A stretch of DNA of 64,000 bases, taken from assembly GCA_032250805.1 (NCBI GenBank), contig JAVVEM010000001.1:62001-126000 (forward strand), written 5' to 3'. Below are positions 27,756-36,795 of this stretch, in pieces; positions within the stretch are counted from its first letter, which is position 1, and each line of letters starts with the position of its first letter. Both the position numbers and the translations under genes were made by a program. The notes under the pieces are model-generated. The model was not told the DNA's origin. It saw only the letters and a program-made list of their open reading frames with translations, and did not search any database. The DNA comes from B18-G4 sp032250805 (GTDB lineage Bacteria; Bacteroidota; Bacteroidia; Bacteroidales; B18-G4).

Positions 27756-30731
27756 TTAGATTGAACCTTTGACCCCAATAGTAAATGTTCTTGTTTTAGG
27801 ATATACATTGTATTGGTCGATGCCAAAACTTAATCCGTCGATGGTTGTTTCGGGGTCAATTCCTGAATAACCCGTAATGGTAAACAGGTTGTTTGATGCA
27901 ACAAACACGCTTAAACCCTTAAAAACATTATGGTTCTCGCCGAATTTGAAGTCATACGACAGAGAAACGTAGTCAAGCCTGACGAAGCTTGCATCTTCCA
28001 CATAAAAATCGGCCAGTGTGGCAGCCGTGGTCCTCCCCTGCTTATCCCAGTCAAGTGCTGCCGGCGATGCATTCAGCGACTGCAGCAGTCCCGGGTCGTC
28101 GAAGAACATTTCGGTTGCATTATAAATGTCGTTTCCTATCATTGCGCGGAAAGAAAAGTCGAGGTGCCAGTTTTTACGGAAGGTAATAAAATTCGACCAT
28201 CCGATCTCGAAGTCGGGAGTAGCATAGCCAATGATTGTTCTTTTGGCTTGAGTAAGGTCTGTGGTAAATCCTCCGGTTTCTGACTTATAAACAAATTTTC
28301 CATCCTGCAGCGCCACATATGTAGGCAGGTAGAAGGCTCCTATTTGTTCACCTTCCATCATGCCAATGGTATAATATTCTTCACCAACAAGTCCCCGGCC
28401 CGAGATATATCCTTCTTTCCTTACCCCGTCTTCTTCATTAAAAAACCCGCCAAGATCATTGATGATGGTTCTGTTATGCGCCATGTTCAGGCCCATCTTG
28501 TAACTCCAGTTTGAGCTGGACAATATGAAACCCTGAATGTATAATTCAACGCCCTTATTTTCAAGTTCGCCGGAATTGGCCCAGGTCCTTTGTGCGAGGT
28601 TTGGTGGTACCGGCACATTATATTCGCCCAGCAGGTCTTTGGTCTTTTTCTGGTAAACCTCAAATGAACCGCTTATCCTTCCACTGATAAATGAGAAATC
28701 AAGACCGAGGTTTATCTCTGAGGTTTCTTCCCATTTCAGGTCGGGATTTGCATTCCAGGCAGGTTCAAAAGAGATCACTTGTTGCCCGGTTTCCGGGTTG
28801 ATAGCTGTTCCGGCCGGCTGCCAGACAACCAGGCTGCGGTATTCGCCAATTTCCTGGTTACCTGATACCCCATAACTCAGTCTGAGTTTTAACTGGTCAA
28901 GCCAATCTGCATTCTTCATAAAATCCTCGCTGTGGATATTCCAGCCAATCGCTGCCGTTGGAAACCAGCCCCATTTATTGTTTTCTCCAAATTTCGAAGA
29001 CCCATCGCGGCGCAGAGAGGCAGAAGCATAATATTTCTGACTGAAGTTATACTGCGCCCTTGCAAAGAAACCAATGAGGTTTGATTTTCCTTTCCAGGAG
29101 CCGATATCGCCGTATTTTACATCGTTGAATATGCCGAGGTTGCTGCTTCCAATATGGTCGGACTGGGCATCTATTCCTTTGGCAAAAAATCCGTCGTACG
29201 CATTCTCCTGCCATGAATAACCCCCAAGCAGGTTTATATTGTGTGTTGCATTAAATGTCTTTACATAGGTGGCGGTAGCTTCAAGCAATTTCTGTGAATG
29301 ATGTTCATACTTTTGCTCGCCGGCACCAAGGTCCTGGGTGGCATAGAGTCCGCTCGGCCGGAAATATCTGTTGTGCGCCCTGCTGTCGGTCATACTGAGG
29401 TTCAGGCTCAGGTCGAGGCCATCGATCACAGTGAAATCAGTCCTGAAATTCCCGAGGAATAATTTTCTATTCCTGCTATTTTCCACTTCATTGATGATCG
29501 CCATAGGGTTTTCATAATTAAACTCCCTGTTTGACTGGTAATAACCGCCACTGCTATTGTATACAGGGTCGGTAGGGTTACGTTGAAGGGCCTGGTAGAT
29601 GATATCATCTTTATCCCAGCCATCGTAGTTCTCCAGGTCGAAATCTTCAAATGAACCTGCCCAGTTTGCAGCAAACCTGAGGCGGTCGTCAATAGCCGAA
29701 TGGCCCACATTCAATCTAAATGAATTTCTTGTTCTTGATGTGCCCTTCATAACGCCATCCCAATTGGTGTTCGTTAGCGAGGCATTATAATAGCTTTTGG
29801 CATTACCACCTGAAAAGCTTAGGTGAGCACTGTGTGAATAGCCTGTTCGGTATATTTCATCCTGCCAGTCGGTACTTGATCCGCCATCGATATAGCCCGG
29901 TTTGTCGCCGTAAAAATTCCTGATCTCACCAGCATCCAGCAGTTCAACTTTCTTCAGGATATTGTCCATAGAGCCCCTTAAACTAAAGTTAACCTCATTG
30001 ACCAACGATCCTGGTTTTGCGGATTCGGTACTTCCTCTTTTTGTGGTAATGATAACAACACCATTTGAACCGCGCGAACCATATATGGCTGTTGATGCGG
30101 CGTCTTTAAGGATGTTGTATGAAAGAATATCTTCAGGGGCGAGCACTGATGGATCTGCCCCGGGAACCCCATCGATCACGTACAAAGGTTGTGTACCGGC
30201 CTGAAAACCCGAAGCACCTCTGATCCTGACAGAAAAATCCTGCGTCGGATCGCCTCCCTTTTTGGTAATCGACACCCCTGCCACTTTGCCCTGCAATGCC
30301 TGCATGGGTGAGATCATGTTGCCTGAGTTCAATTCTTCCGACTCTACATTGCTTACAGCACCTGTTTTATCCTCTTTCTTCTGAACACCATAACCAATCA
30401 CGATCAATTCATCAAGCACTTCGCTTTCAGGCACCAGTTCAACCCTGATGGTGGTATTTGGCTGAACAGTAATTTCTTGTTTTTTGTAACTAACATAGGA
30501 GATCACCAGTACCGTATTGGGTTCGACAGTAAGACTGAATTTACCGTCAATATCGGTAGTTGTTCCGGTTGTAGTACCTTTAACAAGTACTGATGCCCCC
30601 GGCAGGCCGGTACCATCTTCTGCATCAACAACGATACCGCTTAACGTCCCTTCCTGGGCAACTGCTGAAACAGCGATACATGCCACCATGGCCAGAAACA
30701 GCATAAATCGGAGAGTTAGCCTTCGTATCAT
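27756..30731 (-). CDS. susC: SusC-like TonB-linked outer-membrane transporter
   Basis: A 991-residue importer of oligosaccharides across the outer membrane, working with SusD. Signal peptide to about residue 25; carboxypeptidase-regulatory-like domain (LSGIVVDAEDGTGLPGASVLVKGT) to about 105; TonB box/plug beginning LDELIVIGYGVQKKEDKTGAV with the SusC hallmark YGSRGSNGVVIITTKRG near 210; then a large barrel ending RTFTIGVKGSI. Length is normal. The 232-nt upstream gap probably holds its promoter, but I cannot place a convincing -7/-33 pair there. A maltooligosaccharide substrate is inferred from context. Confidence 0.94.
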   Translation of the reverse strand: MIRRLTLRFMLFLAMVACIAVSAVAQEGTLSGIVVDAEDGTGLPGASVLVKGTTTGTTTDIDGKFSLTVEPNTVLVISYVSYKKQEITVQPNTTIRVELVPESEVLDELIVIGYGVQKKEDKTGAVSNVESEELNSGNMISPMQALQGKVAGVSITKKGGDPTQDFSVRIRGASGFQAGTQPLYVIDGVPGADPSVLAPEDILSYNILKDAASTAIYGSRGSNGVVIITTKRGSTESAKPGSLVNEVNFSLRGSMDNILKKVELLDAGEIRNFYGDKPGYIDGGSSTDWQDEIYRTGYSHSAHLSFSGGNAKSYYNASLTNTNWDGVMKGTSRTRNSFRLNVGHSAIDDRLRFAANWAGSFEDFDLENYDGWDKDDIIYQALQRNPTDPVYNSSGGYYQSNREFNYENPMAIINEVENSRNRKLFLGNFRTDFTVIDGLDLSLNLSMTDSRAHNRYFRPSGLYATQDLGAGEQKYEHHSQKLLEATATYVKTFNATHNINLLGGYSWQENAYDGFFAKGIDAQSDHIGSSNLGIFNDVKYGDIGSWKGKSNLIGFFARAQYNFSQKYYASASLRRDGSSKFGENNKWGWFPTAAIGWNIHSEDFMKNADWLDQLKLRLSYGVSGNQEIGEYRSLVVWQPAGTAINPETGQQVISFEPAWNANPDLKWEETSEINLGLDFSFISGRISGSFEVYQKKTKDLLGEYNVPVPPNLAQRTWANSGELENKGVELYIQGFILSSSNWSYKMGLNMAHNRTIINDLGGFFNEEDGVRKEGYISGRGLVGEEYYTIGMMEGEQIGAFYLPTYVALQDGKFVYKSETGGFTTDLTQAKRTIIGYATPDFEIGWSNFITFRKNWHLDFSFRAMIGNDIYNATEMFFDDPGLLQSLNASPAALDWDKQGRTTAATLADFYVEDASFVRLDYVSLSYDFKFGENHNVFKGLSVFVASNNLFTITGYSGIDPETTIDGLSFGIDQYNVYPKTRTFTIGVKGSI

Positions 30732-30963
30732 AAAAATTATTTTTGGTTAATAAACAAAGTTTGTACAATCTATTAATAGGTGCTCATACACGAACAAAAC
30801 TTAAACAAAACGTAAAAATAACATATATTTAAAAATAAAACAACTTTAATTTAATATGAAGCATTGAAGATCAACCTGGTTAAGCAGGAATATCCCGCTG
30901 CGGCATATTTATTGGCCGGTCATGTTCAGGCAATGGTGCAGATAAGAGCAATGTATTTTGTGG

Positions 30964-32352
30964 TCATTGTGATGATGACAGCAATATCCGGTACGCCCAT
31001 TTCCCGAGTATGAAGCTTTTACCGGTTTCAAGCATAATTTCCTCGCCGGTCAAATAATCGGTCATTAAAATGTTGTAGCCTTTTGATTTGATTGTGAACT
31101 CCCGTTCACGATCGCTGAGATTAACAAGTACAACCACCTTATTATTCTCAACCTGACGAATAAAGGCATAAATTGCTTCATCATTTGTTTTGATCTTTTT
31201 TAAATCACCTCCGGCCCCGCCGCTCCACAGGGCCTGGTTTTCTTTTCTAAGATCAGCAAGCTTACGGTAGAACCCTGCATATTTATAATCTCCCCATTCA
31301 ATGGTATCTTTTGTAAAAAAGCTGAGGCGCTTATTCAGCCCTGCTTCCTGCCCGCTATAGATCATGGGCATGCCCGGCAATGTAAATGTGAGCATAGCAA
31401 AGGTTTCCACCGCTTCTCCCAGACGTTCAAAAGCAGTGCCATTCCATGAATTTTCATCATGATTAGTGATGAACAGCATCCGGTATGCATCATCGGGGAA
31501 TAAAGTGTCGTGCTTTAAAAAATATTTATCCAGATGAGTGGATTTTTTCTCTCCTTTGGCAATTCCGTTCATGATATGGTGCAATTCCCATGCATACGAC
31601 ATATCAAAAGCATGGATATGGTGTTCAGGTTCTTCAGACTCTGCAAGCATAAAAACCGGCTTAAGACTGTCGAGTTCCATACGGACATTATTCCAGAACC
31701 CGGAGGGCACTTCGGCAGCCACGTCACAACGATATCCATCAATATCAGCTTCGCTGATCCAGAACTTCAGGGCATCGGTCATGGCTGGCCGCATGCCGGG
31801 CTTGTCATAATCGAGTTTGGCAACATCGGTCCAGTCGAAGGGTGCGATCATTTCACCCTGCTCATTCCTGGCATACCATTCGGGATGACTGGTGATCCAG
31901 TCGTGATCCCAGGCAGTATGGTTGGCCACCCAATCGAGGACAACATACATTCCAAGGCTGTGGGCCTGATCGACAATTCGTTTGAAGTCGTCCATACTGC
32001 CAAATTCGGGATTAACCGCAGTATAGTCACGAACAGAGTAATAACTGCCCAGTTCACCTTTTCTGTTCTTTTGGCCGATGGGGTGTATGGGCATAAACCA
32101 CAGAATATCAACACCAAGGTCTTTAAGTCGTGGAAGGTGTTCTTCAAAGGCACTGAAAGTTCCCTGTGGGGTATACTGCCTTACATTTACCTCATAGATG
32201 ATTGCATTCCTGCTCCATTCGGGGTGAACGACATGGCTTACAACAGCCTTTTTCTTTTTTGCCGCATTGCACGAAATAAAAATGATTGCTGATAGCCCGA
32301 TAGCAATCAGGGCCATCAACAGAAGTTGGGATATTTGCATTTTATTATTCAT
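30964..32352 (-). CDS. GH13 alpha-amylase-family lipoprotein
   Basis: A 462-residue glycoside hydrolase expected to cut alpha-glucans or maltodextrins. Lipobox FISC with Cys near 28; the residues after it are basic, unlike the acidic surface-export signal, so it may stay on the periplasmic face. Conserved GH13 regions: DWVANH, DGYRCDVAAE, MLAESEE and ITNHDENSW, with all three catalytic acids present. A small C-terminal beta domain ends the protein. There is no CBM. It follows the 793-residue GH13 gene by 52 nt and precedes susC by 232 nt. Confidence 0.9.
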   Translation of the reverse strand: MNNKMQISQLLLMALIAIGLSAIIFISCNAAKKKKAVVSHVVHPEWSRNAIIYEVNVRQYTPQGTFSAFEEHLPRLKDLGVDILWFMPIHPIGQKNRKGELGSYYSVRDYTAVNPEFGSMDDFKRIVDQAHSLGMYVVLDWVANHTAWDHDWITSHPEWYARNEQGEMIAPFDWTDVAKLDYDKPGMRPAMTDALKFWISEADIDGYRCDVAAEVPSGFWNNVRMELDSLKPVFMLAESEEPEHHIHAFDMSYAWELHHIMNGIAKGEKKSTHLDKYFLKHDTLFPDDAYRMLFITNHDENSWNGTAFERLGEAVETFAMLTFTLPGMPMIYSGQEAGLNKRLSFFTKDTIEWGDYKYAGFYRKLADLRKENQALWSGGAGGDLKKIKTNDEAIYAFIRQVENNKVVVLVNLSDREREFTIKSKGYNILMTDYLTGEEIMLETGKSFILGKWAYRILLSSSQ

Positions 32353-32404
32353 TGGTCATCGGGTTGTTAAACAATGATTCCGCCCTGAACAAGGCCTGAC
32401 AGCC

Positions 32405-34786
32405 CTACGGATAAATCACATCAAACGAACGGCCGCCAAGCGTAACAGTAAAAATGCCCTTCCTGATGGCAGGCAGGCTGCCAAAAAAAGCTTCAGGCTC
32501 CATATCAGCGAAGCGCTCCGGAAGTGCAAAAGTAAGGTTTTTCGTATTCTTGTCCTTGTTCATCACTACAATTACAATTTCATCGAAAAAGGTCCTGCAA
32601 TAGGCCCAGGTCTGATCAGTAAGCAGCAAGGTTTGAAAATCCCCATAGATCATTGGCATATTTGTGGTACGAATTTCAGTAAGTAGCTTTACGGTTTCCA
32701 GAACGTCTGCTTCATTTTCATTCAAATCTTCAAAGCGCATCATCCTGCGGTTGTCGGGATCATTTCCGCCGGGCATCCCGATCTCGTCACCATAATAGAT
32801 CACCGGCAATCCGGGGATGCTCATATTAAAAGCAAATAAGAGCTTTGTAATATCGTATCCATATTCATTGCCAACAACCACATTGCGGGTCCACCCGGCC
32901 AGTTTGGCATCTTCAGCAAATTTCAATCCGCCGCCGGCATAGGAAGTAAAGCGTCCCCTGTCCTGGTTGCCGCTTATGTATCCCATAAGATTATGAGACC
33001 CGTAAAATTCGAGGCTTTCCTGCAGGGAGGCCTCCAGCCGGCCAAAAGGCTGGTCCTGCCTGATCAGCACTGCAAGTGCATCATCATATACATTGAAGTC
33101 GAACTGGGCATCGAGCATCCCGGTGCCAACATAGCTGCCAATGAGTTCTGCTCCGCCATATGTTTCGCCAATCTGATATAGCGGCCTGTTTTGGCCGGCA
33201 ACGATCTTTTGTTTTAATTTCCGCGTTAATGTTCGCCAGAACACTTCGGGAATATGCTTGGTAGCATCATGCCTGAAACCATCGAGCTGGTACTTATCGA
33301 TCCAGTATACGGCCGAATCGGTAAGCATTTCGTAAACCACAGGTTTTGACAGATCGAGGGTAGGCAGGAATACATCAAACCAGGTGGTTAAACGGTATTC
33401 ATCCCAGCGCTCGGTATTCAGGCTGCCATCAGGAAGGTATAGCTCAGTTGCCCATTCGGGGTGTTGCTTATAAAGGGGATGTTCTTCATGAACGTGATTG
33501 GCAACAATGTCCAGCAGGACATTCATATCATTTTCATGTGCCACGCGCACAAGTTCGTGAAGATCATTTTCCGTTCCGTAGCGATCGTCAACAAGGGTAA
33601 AGGAAATGGGCCAGTAGCCATGATACCCTGCGAATTTCGAAGGGGGATCGGGCCAGAAACCATATGCACCTTCCGGGTTTTTTATTACCGGCGATATCCA
33701 GATCGTGTTTACGCCCAATTCGCTAAAGTAACCGTCGATGATCTTTTCAGTCACCCCTTTGATATCGCCCCCGTGATAATCGGCCGGAGGCAGGACCTCA
33801 GGAATGTTCAAAGGCCTGTTATTTGAAGTGTCAGCATCGTTAAAGCGGTCAATAAAGGCATTATACAGGATCATGGCATGATGGTCGTGCCGGTTGAGCA
33901 CCTCGGGGTCGGTGATCACTCTGCCGTAATCAAGCGGAATGAGCAGATCATTCGAAACACCGAAGTCATTCCAGGCCCATACCCTTACAAAGGAGCGTTT
34001 TAATTTTTTTGCATTTTCGGGGATCGCGATCTCATATTCACCATCTTCTTCCTGTTCAATATATGCATCGGGCAAACGCACATTCTGCCAGGAAACATAC
34101 ATGCCCCCGATCTCTTTTTCGCTGCCAATTTCAATGCTTCTTCTTCCGTGTTCAAGGGTGAATATCCGTGGCACTTTTTCCGTCAGGGCGGTGCCCACCA
34201 AAAGCAGCGAATTGAATCCGCCCATATTGTTATCGATCTTATCGGGATTGCCCGGATCCAGCATATCTTCGCCATCAACAACGAGCAGGTACTGATAGCT
34301 CCCCGGACTCAGCATAAGTCCGGCCTGCCATTTGCCGTCGATCAACTCAAAACCCGGCCTGTTAGCTGTCCAGCCATTAAACTCCCCTCTTGCACTTACA
34401 CTCTCGTATTGTTTTTGCCCGGGATCAAACTGAAACTGAACAAGCTGCTTCCCTGAGCGAAATAACGGGATGGATTCAGTGATCCCCTCAGCAGTAATTG
34501 CCAGCTCAACAATGGCATCCATTCCTTCAAAGGGAATCATCACCAGCGTCTCTCCTTCCAAAAAATATAAACTATCAGGATAATCGGTAATTTGAACCTT
34601 TTTTATAATCCCCGGATCGGTATAGAAGTCGCTTAGCATAACCTCTGTGGTATCATATCCGAGCTTAAGCCCGCTTGCCAGTCCTGTAATATTTGATCCG
34701 GCCGGAATTCCCGGAAGCTTTTCGTTCCGGCAGGCCAAAAGTGCCATCAGGAATATCAGGCCGATAAGAGTATTGCTTCTATGCAT
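32405..34786 (-). CDS. GH13 lipoprotein with N-terminal glycan-binding modules
   Basis: A 793-residue enzyme. Start taken at the ATG at 34786; a TTG two codons earlier overlaps the previous stop. Lipobox LLAC with Cys near 19. Residues about 30-290 form beta modules including a CBM48/glycogen-binding-like segment (YESVSARGEFNGWTANRPGFEL, YQYLLVVDGE). The GH13 barrel follows: DIVANHVHEEH, DGFRHDATKH (nucleophile), YQIGETYG (acid). Region IV reads SGNQDRGRF, with Gln where His is usual (NHD). The +1/-1 subsite chemistry could therefore differ. It begins 2 nt after the SusA-like gene, so the two are probably translationally linked. Confidence 0.88.
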   Translation of the reverse strand: MHRSNTLIGLIFLMALLACRNEKLPGIPAGSNITGLASGLKLGYDTTEVMLSDFYTDPGIIKKVQITDYPDSLYFLEGETLVMIPFEGMDAIVELAITAEGITESIPLFRSGKQLVQFQFDPGQKQYESVSARGEFNGWTANRPGFELIDGKWQAGLMLSPGSYQYLLVVDGEDMLDPGNPDKIDNNMGGFNSLLLVGTALTEKVPRIFTLEHGRRSIEIGSEKEIGGMYVSWQNVRLPDAYIEQEEDGEYEIAIPENAKKLKRSFVRVWAWNDFGVSNDLLIPLDYGRVITDPEVLNRHDHHAMILYNAFIDRFNDADTSNNRPLNIPEVLPPADYHGGDIKGVTEKIIDGYFSELGVNTIWISPVIKNPEGAYGFWPDPPSKFAGYHGYWPISFTLVDDRYGTENDLHELVRVAHENDMNVLLDIVANHVHEEHPLYKQHPEWATELYLPDGSLNTERWDEYRLTTWFDVFLPTLDLSKPVVYEMLTDSAVYWIDKYQLDGFRHDATKHIPEVFWRTLTRKLKQKIVAGQNRPLYQIGETYGGAELIGSYVGTGMLDAQFDFNVYDDALAVLIRQDQPFGRLEASLQESLEFYGSHNLMGYISGNQDRGRFTSYAGGGLKFAEDAKLAGWTRNVVVGNEYGYDITKLLFAFNMSIPGLPVIYYGDEIGMPGGNDPDNRRMMRFEDLNENEADVLETVKLLTEIRTTNMPMIYGDFQTLLLTDQTWAYCRTFFDEIVIVVMNKDKNTKNLTFALPERFADMEPEAFFGSLPAIRKGIFTVTLGGRSFDVIYP

Positions 34787-34788
34787 GA

Positions 34789-36648
34789 TCAATGGTTTTT
34801 TTTATGATTAATTTCAAGGATCAGGGTTGACTTTGGTGGCAGCATCAGGGTTTGCAGGTCTTCAACATCGCTCCCGCCAATCACTTCAATAGCTTTTCTG
34901 TTCCCATCCAGGCATTCATCAAAGCGGTCGACCGGAGGCATTTGTTTTTCTTCCCCGTTATTATTTAACACCACCATGATCCTGTGCTCATCCAGAAGCC
35001 TGAAAAACACATAGATGCCGTCGTCGGGAATAAAATGCACCAGCCTGCCCTCGTGAATGGCAGTCTGCCCTTTTCGCCATTGCAAGAGGTGCTGCAGGAA
35101 TGCCTGTGCACCTGATTGTTCAAAGCGAAGTCCCTCGCCCGTAAAAGCATTTACCTCATCACCCGGCCATCCTCCCGGAAAATCTTCACGAATATATCCA
35201 TGGCCCGACTGCTCCTCCCCTTCCATCAGTATTTCGGTGCCATAGTATACCATTGGGATCCCCCGGGTTGTGAGCAGGTAGGCAAGCCCCATTTTATACT
35301 TATTTATATCTTCCTTCATCAGGGTAAAATACCTTGTCAGGTCATGATTATCGGCAAAGATCACATTGACGTAGGGATCATCATACAAAAAATCCTGTGC
35401 CAGCACGTAATACAGCCGGGTCAGGCCTCCGGTCCAGCTTTCTTCCTCATGAAATGCCTTTTCGATGGCATAATGCAGCGGGAAATCCGTTTGGCTGTCG
35501 AGATGTGAATTATACCCGAAGCGATTATTCTCTGAGCCAGCATACCATGCGGTTATGGCCTCTTTCTGAAGCCATGTTTCGCCCAATACCGTAAAATCGG
35601 GGTATTCCCTATGCATACGTTGCATCCATCTTTGCATAAATTCCTGGTCAGAATATGGATAAGTATCCATGCGGATCCCGTCAAGTCCGGCATATTCAAC
35701 CCACCATATACTATTCTGAATAAGGTAGTTGGCCAAAAACTCATTGTTCTGGTTCAGGTCGGGCATATTGGTGTCGAACCAGCCCTTCTGCATTCTGATC
35801 TTATCGTATGACGAAGCATGTGGATCGGAGTTCACGGGGGCCCGGAAGTTGGAACGTGTAAACCCGGGCCACTGGTGAATCCAATCTTCCGATGGAAGGT
35901 TCTTCATCCACCAGTGGCCCTTGCCACAGTGGTTAAATACCATGTCTTTGATCACCTTCAGGCCGTGGCCATGCGCCTGATCAACAAGTTTCCTGTATTC
36001 TTGGTTTGTGCCAAAACGCGGGTCAATGGTGTAAAAGTCGGTAATGGCATAGCCGTGGTATGAATAATGGGGGTTGTTATTCTCCAGCACAGGGTTGAGC
36101 CAAACTGCCGTAAATCCCATATCGGCAATATACTGCAGATGATGGGCGATCCCTTTCAGATCGCCGCCATGCCTGCCATCAGGGTTGTTCCTGTTGGCTT
36201 TCTCCAGCATTCCGGGCACGTTATCATTGGCAGTATCGCCATTTGAAAAACGGTCGGGCATAAGCAGATAGATCACATCACGGCGCCCGAAACCTGTTCT
36301 TTGTGCCGAGCCGTTGGCCCTTTCCTTCAGTTCGTAGGTATATGTATAGCGGAGGGCCTCATCCCTGTCGAAATCGATCCTGAACCACCCTGGCTGTGCA
36401 TTATCATCGATCAGGATATCCAGAAACAGATAATCGGGATTGGTGGTCTTGCTCACTTTCTGTATGCTTACCCCCGGATAAACAAGGTGTGGAGCAGTGA
36501 ACGCTATTCTTTTGGCATGCACCATCAGCTGGACTTCCTTCTCCATCATGCCTGTCCACCAAAAAGGTGGCTCAATAAGTGGTGAGCCCTGTCCGAATGC
36601 TTGTCCGGAAATGATAAACAAAACAAAAAAATAACGAAGTGCCTTCAT
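34789..36648 (-). CDS. periplasmic neopullulanase-like GH13 (SusA-like)
   Basis: A 619-residue enzyme with a signal peptide (MKALRYFFVLFIISGQAFGQ) and no lipobox, so it is probably periplasmic. An N-terminal cyclomaltodextrinase-type beta domain (about 20-125) precedes the GH13 barrel: YLLMPDRFSNGD, DMVFNHCGKGH, DGIRMDTYPY (nucleophile), TVLGETW (acid) and FADNHDLTR. The arrangement matches SusA/neopullulanase, which degrades imported maltooligosaccharides and pullulan. It is the first gene of the minus-strand alpha-glucan group; the roughly 150-nt gap to the divergent TreS-like gene should hold both promoters, but none is clear to me. Confidence 0.9.
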   Translation of the reverse strand: MKALRYFFVLFIISGQAFGQGSPLIEPPFWWTGMMEKEVQLMVHAKRIAFTAPHLVYPGVSIQKVSKTTNPDYLFLDILIDDNAQPGWFRIDFDRDEALRYTYTYELKERANGSAQRTGFGRRDVIYLLMPDRFSNGDTANDNVPGMLEKANRNNPDGRHGGDLKGIAHHLQYIADMGFTAVWLNPVLENNNPHYSYHGYAITDFYTIDPRFGTNQEYRKLVDQAHGHGLKVIKDMVFNHCGKGHWWMKNLPSEDWIHQWPGFTRSNFRAPVNSDPHASSYDKIRMQKGWFDTNMPDLNQNNEFLANYLIQNSIWWVEYAGLDGIRMDTYPYSDQEFMQRWMQRMHREYPDFTVLGETWLQKEAITAWYAGSENNRFGYNSHLDSQTDFPLHYAIEKAFHEEESWTGGLTRLYYVLAQDFLYDDPYVNVIFADNHDLTRYFTLMKEDINKYKMGLAYLLTTRGIPMVYYGTEILMEGEEQSGHGYIREDFPGGWPGDEVNAFTGEGLRFEQSGAQAFLQHLLQWRKGQTAIHEGRLVHFIPDDGIYVFFRLLDEHRIMVVLNNNGEEKQMPPVDRFDECLDGNRKAIEVIGGSDVEDLQTLMLPPKSTLILEINHKKNH

Positions 36649-36795
36649 AAGCATATTAGCGGTTGAGGGTTACGATCATGAATCAAAATTGCAAATTATT
36701 CCTGAAATGGATGTTACATTTCTAAATTATTCGTAAATACTCTGCCCGTTTTCGGCTCCCTTTAATTAATTTTACAGTCACTTAGCATAAAAAAT

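Noticed and set aside
31534..32292. A 252-codon plus-strand frame opposite the GH13 lipoprotein
   Set aside because: Shadow of the GH13 gene; composition is rich in His/Ile/Phe without any motif.
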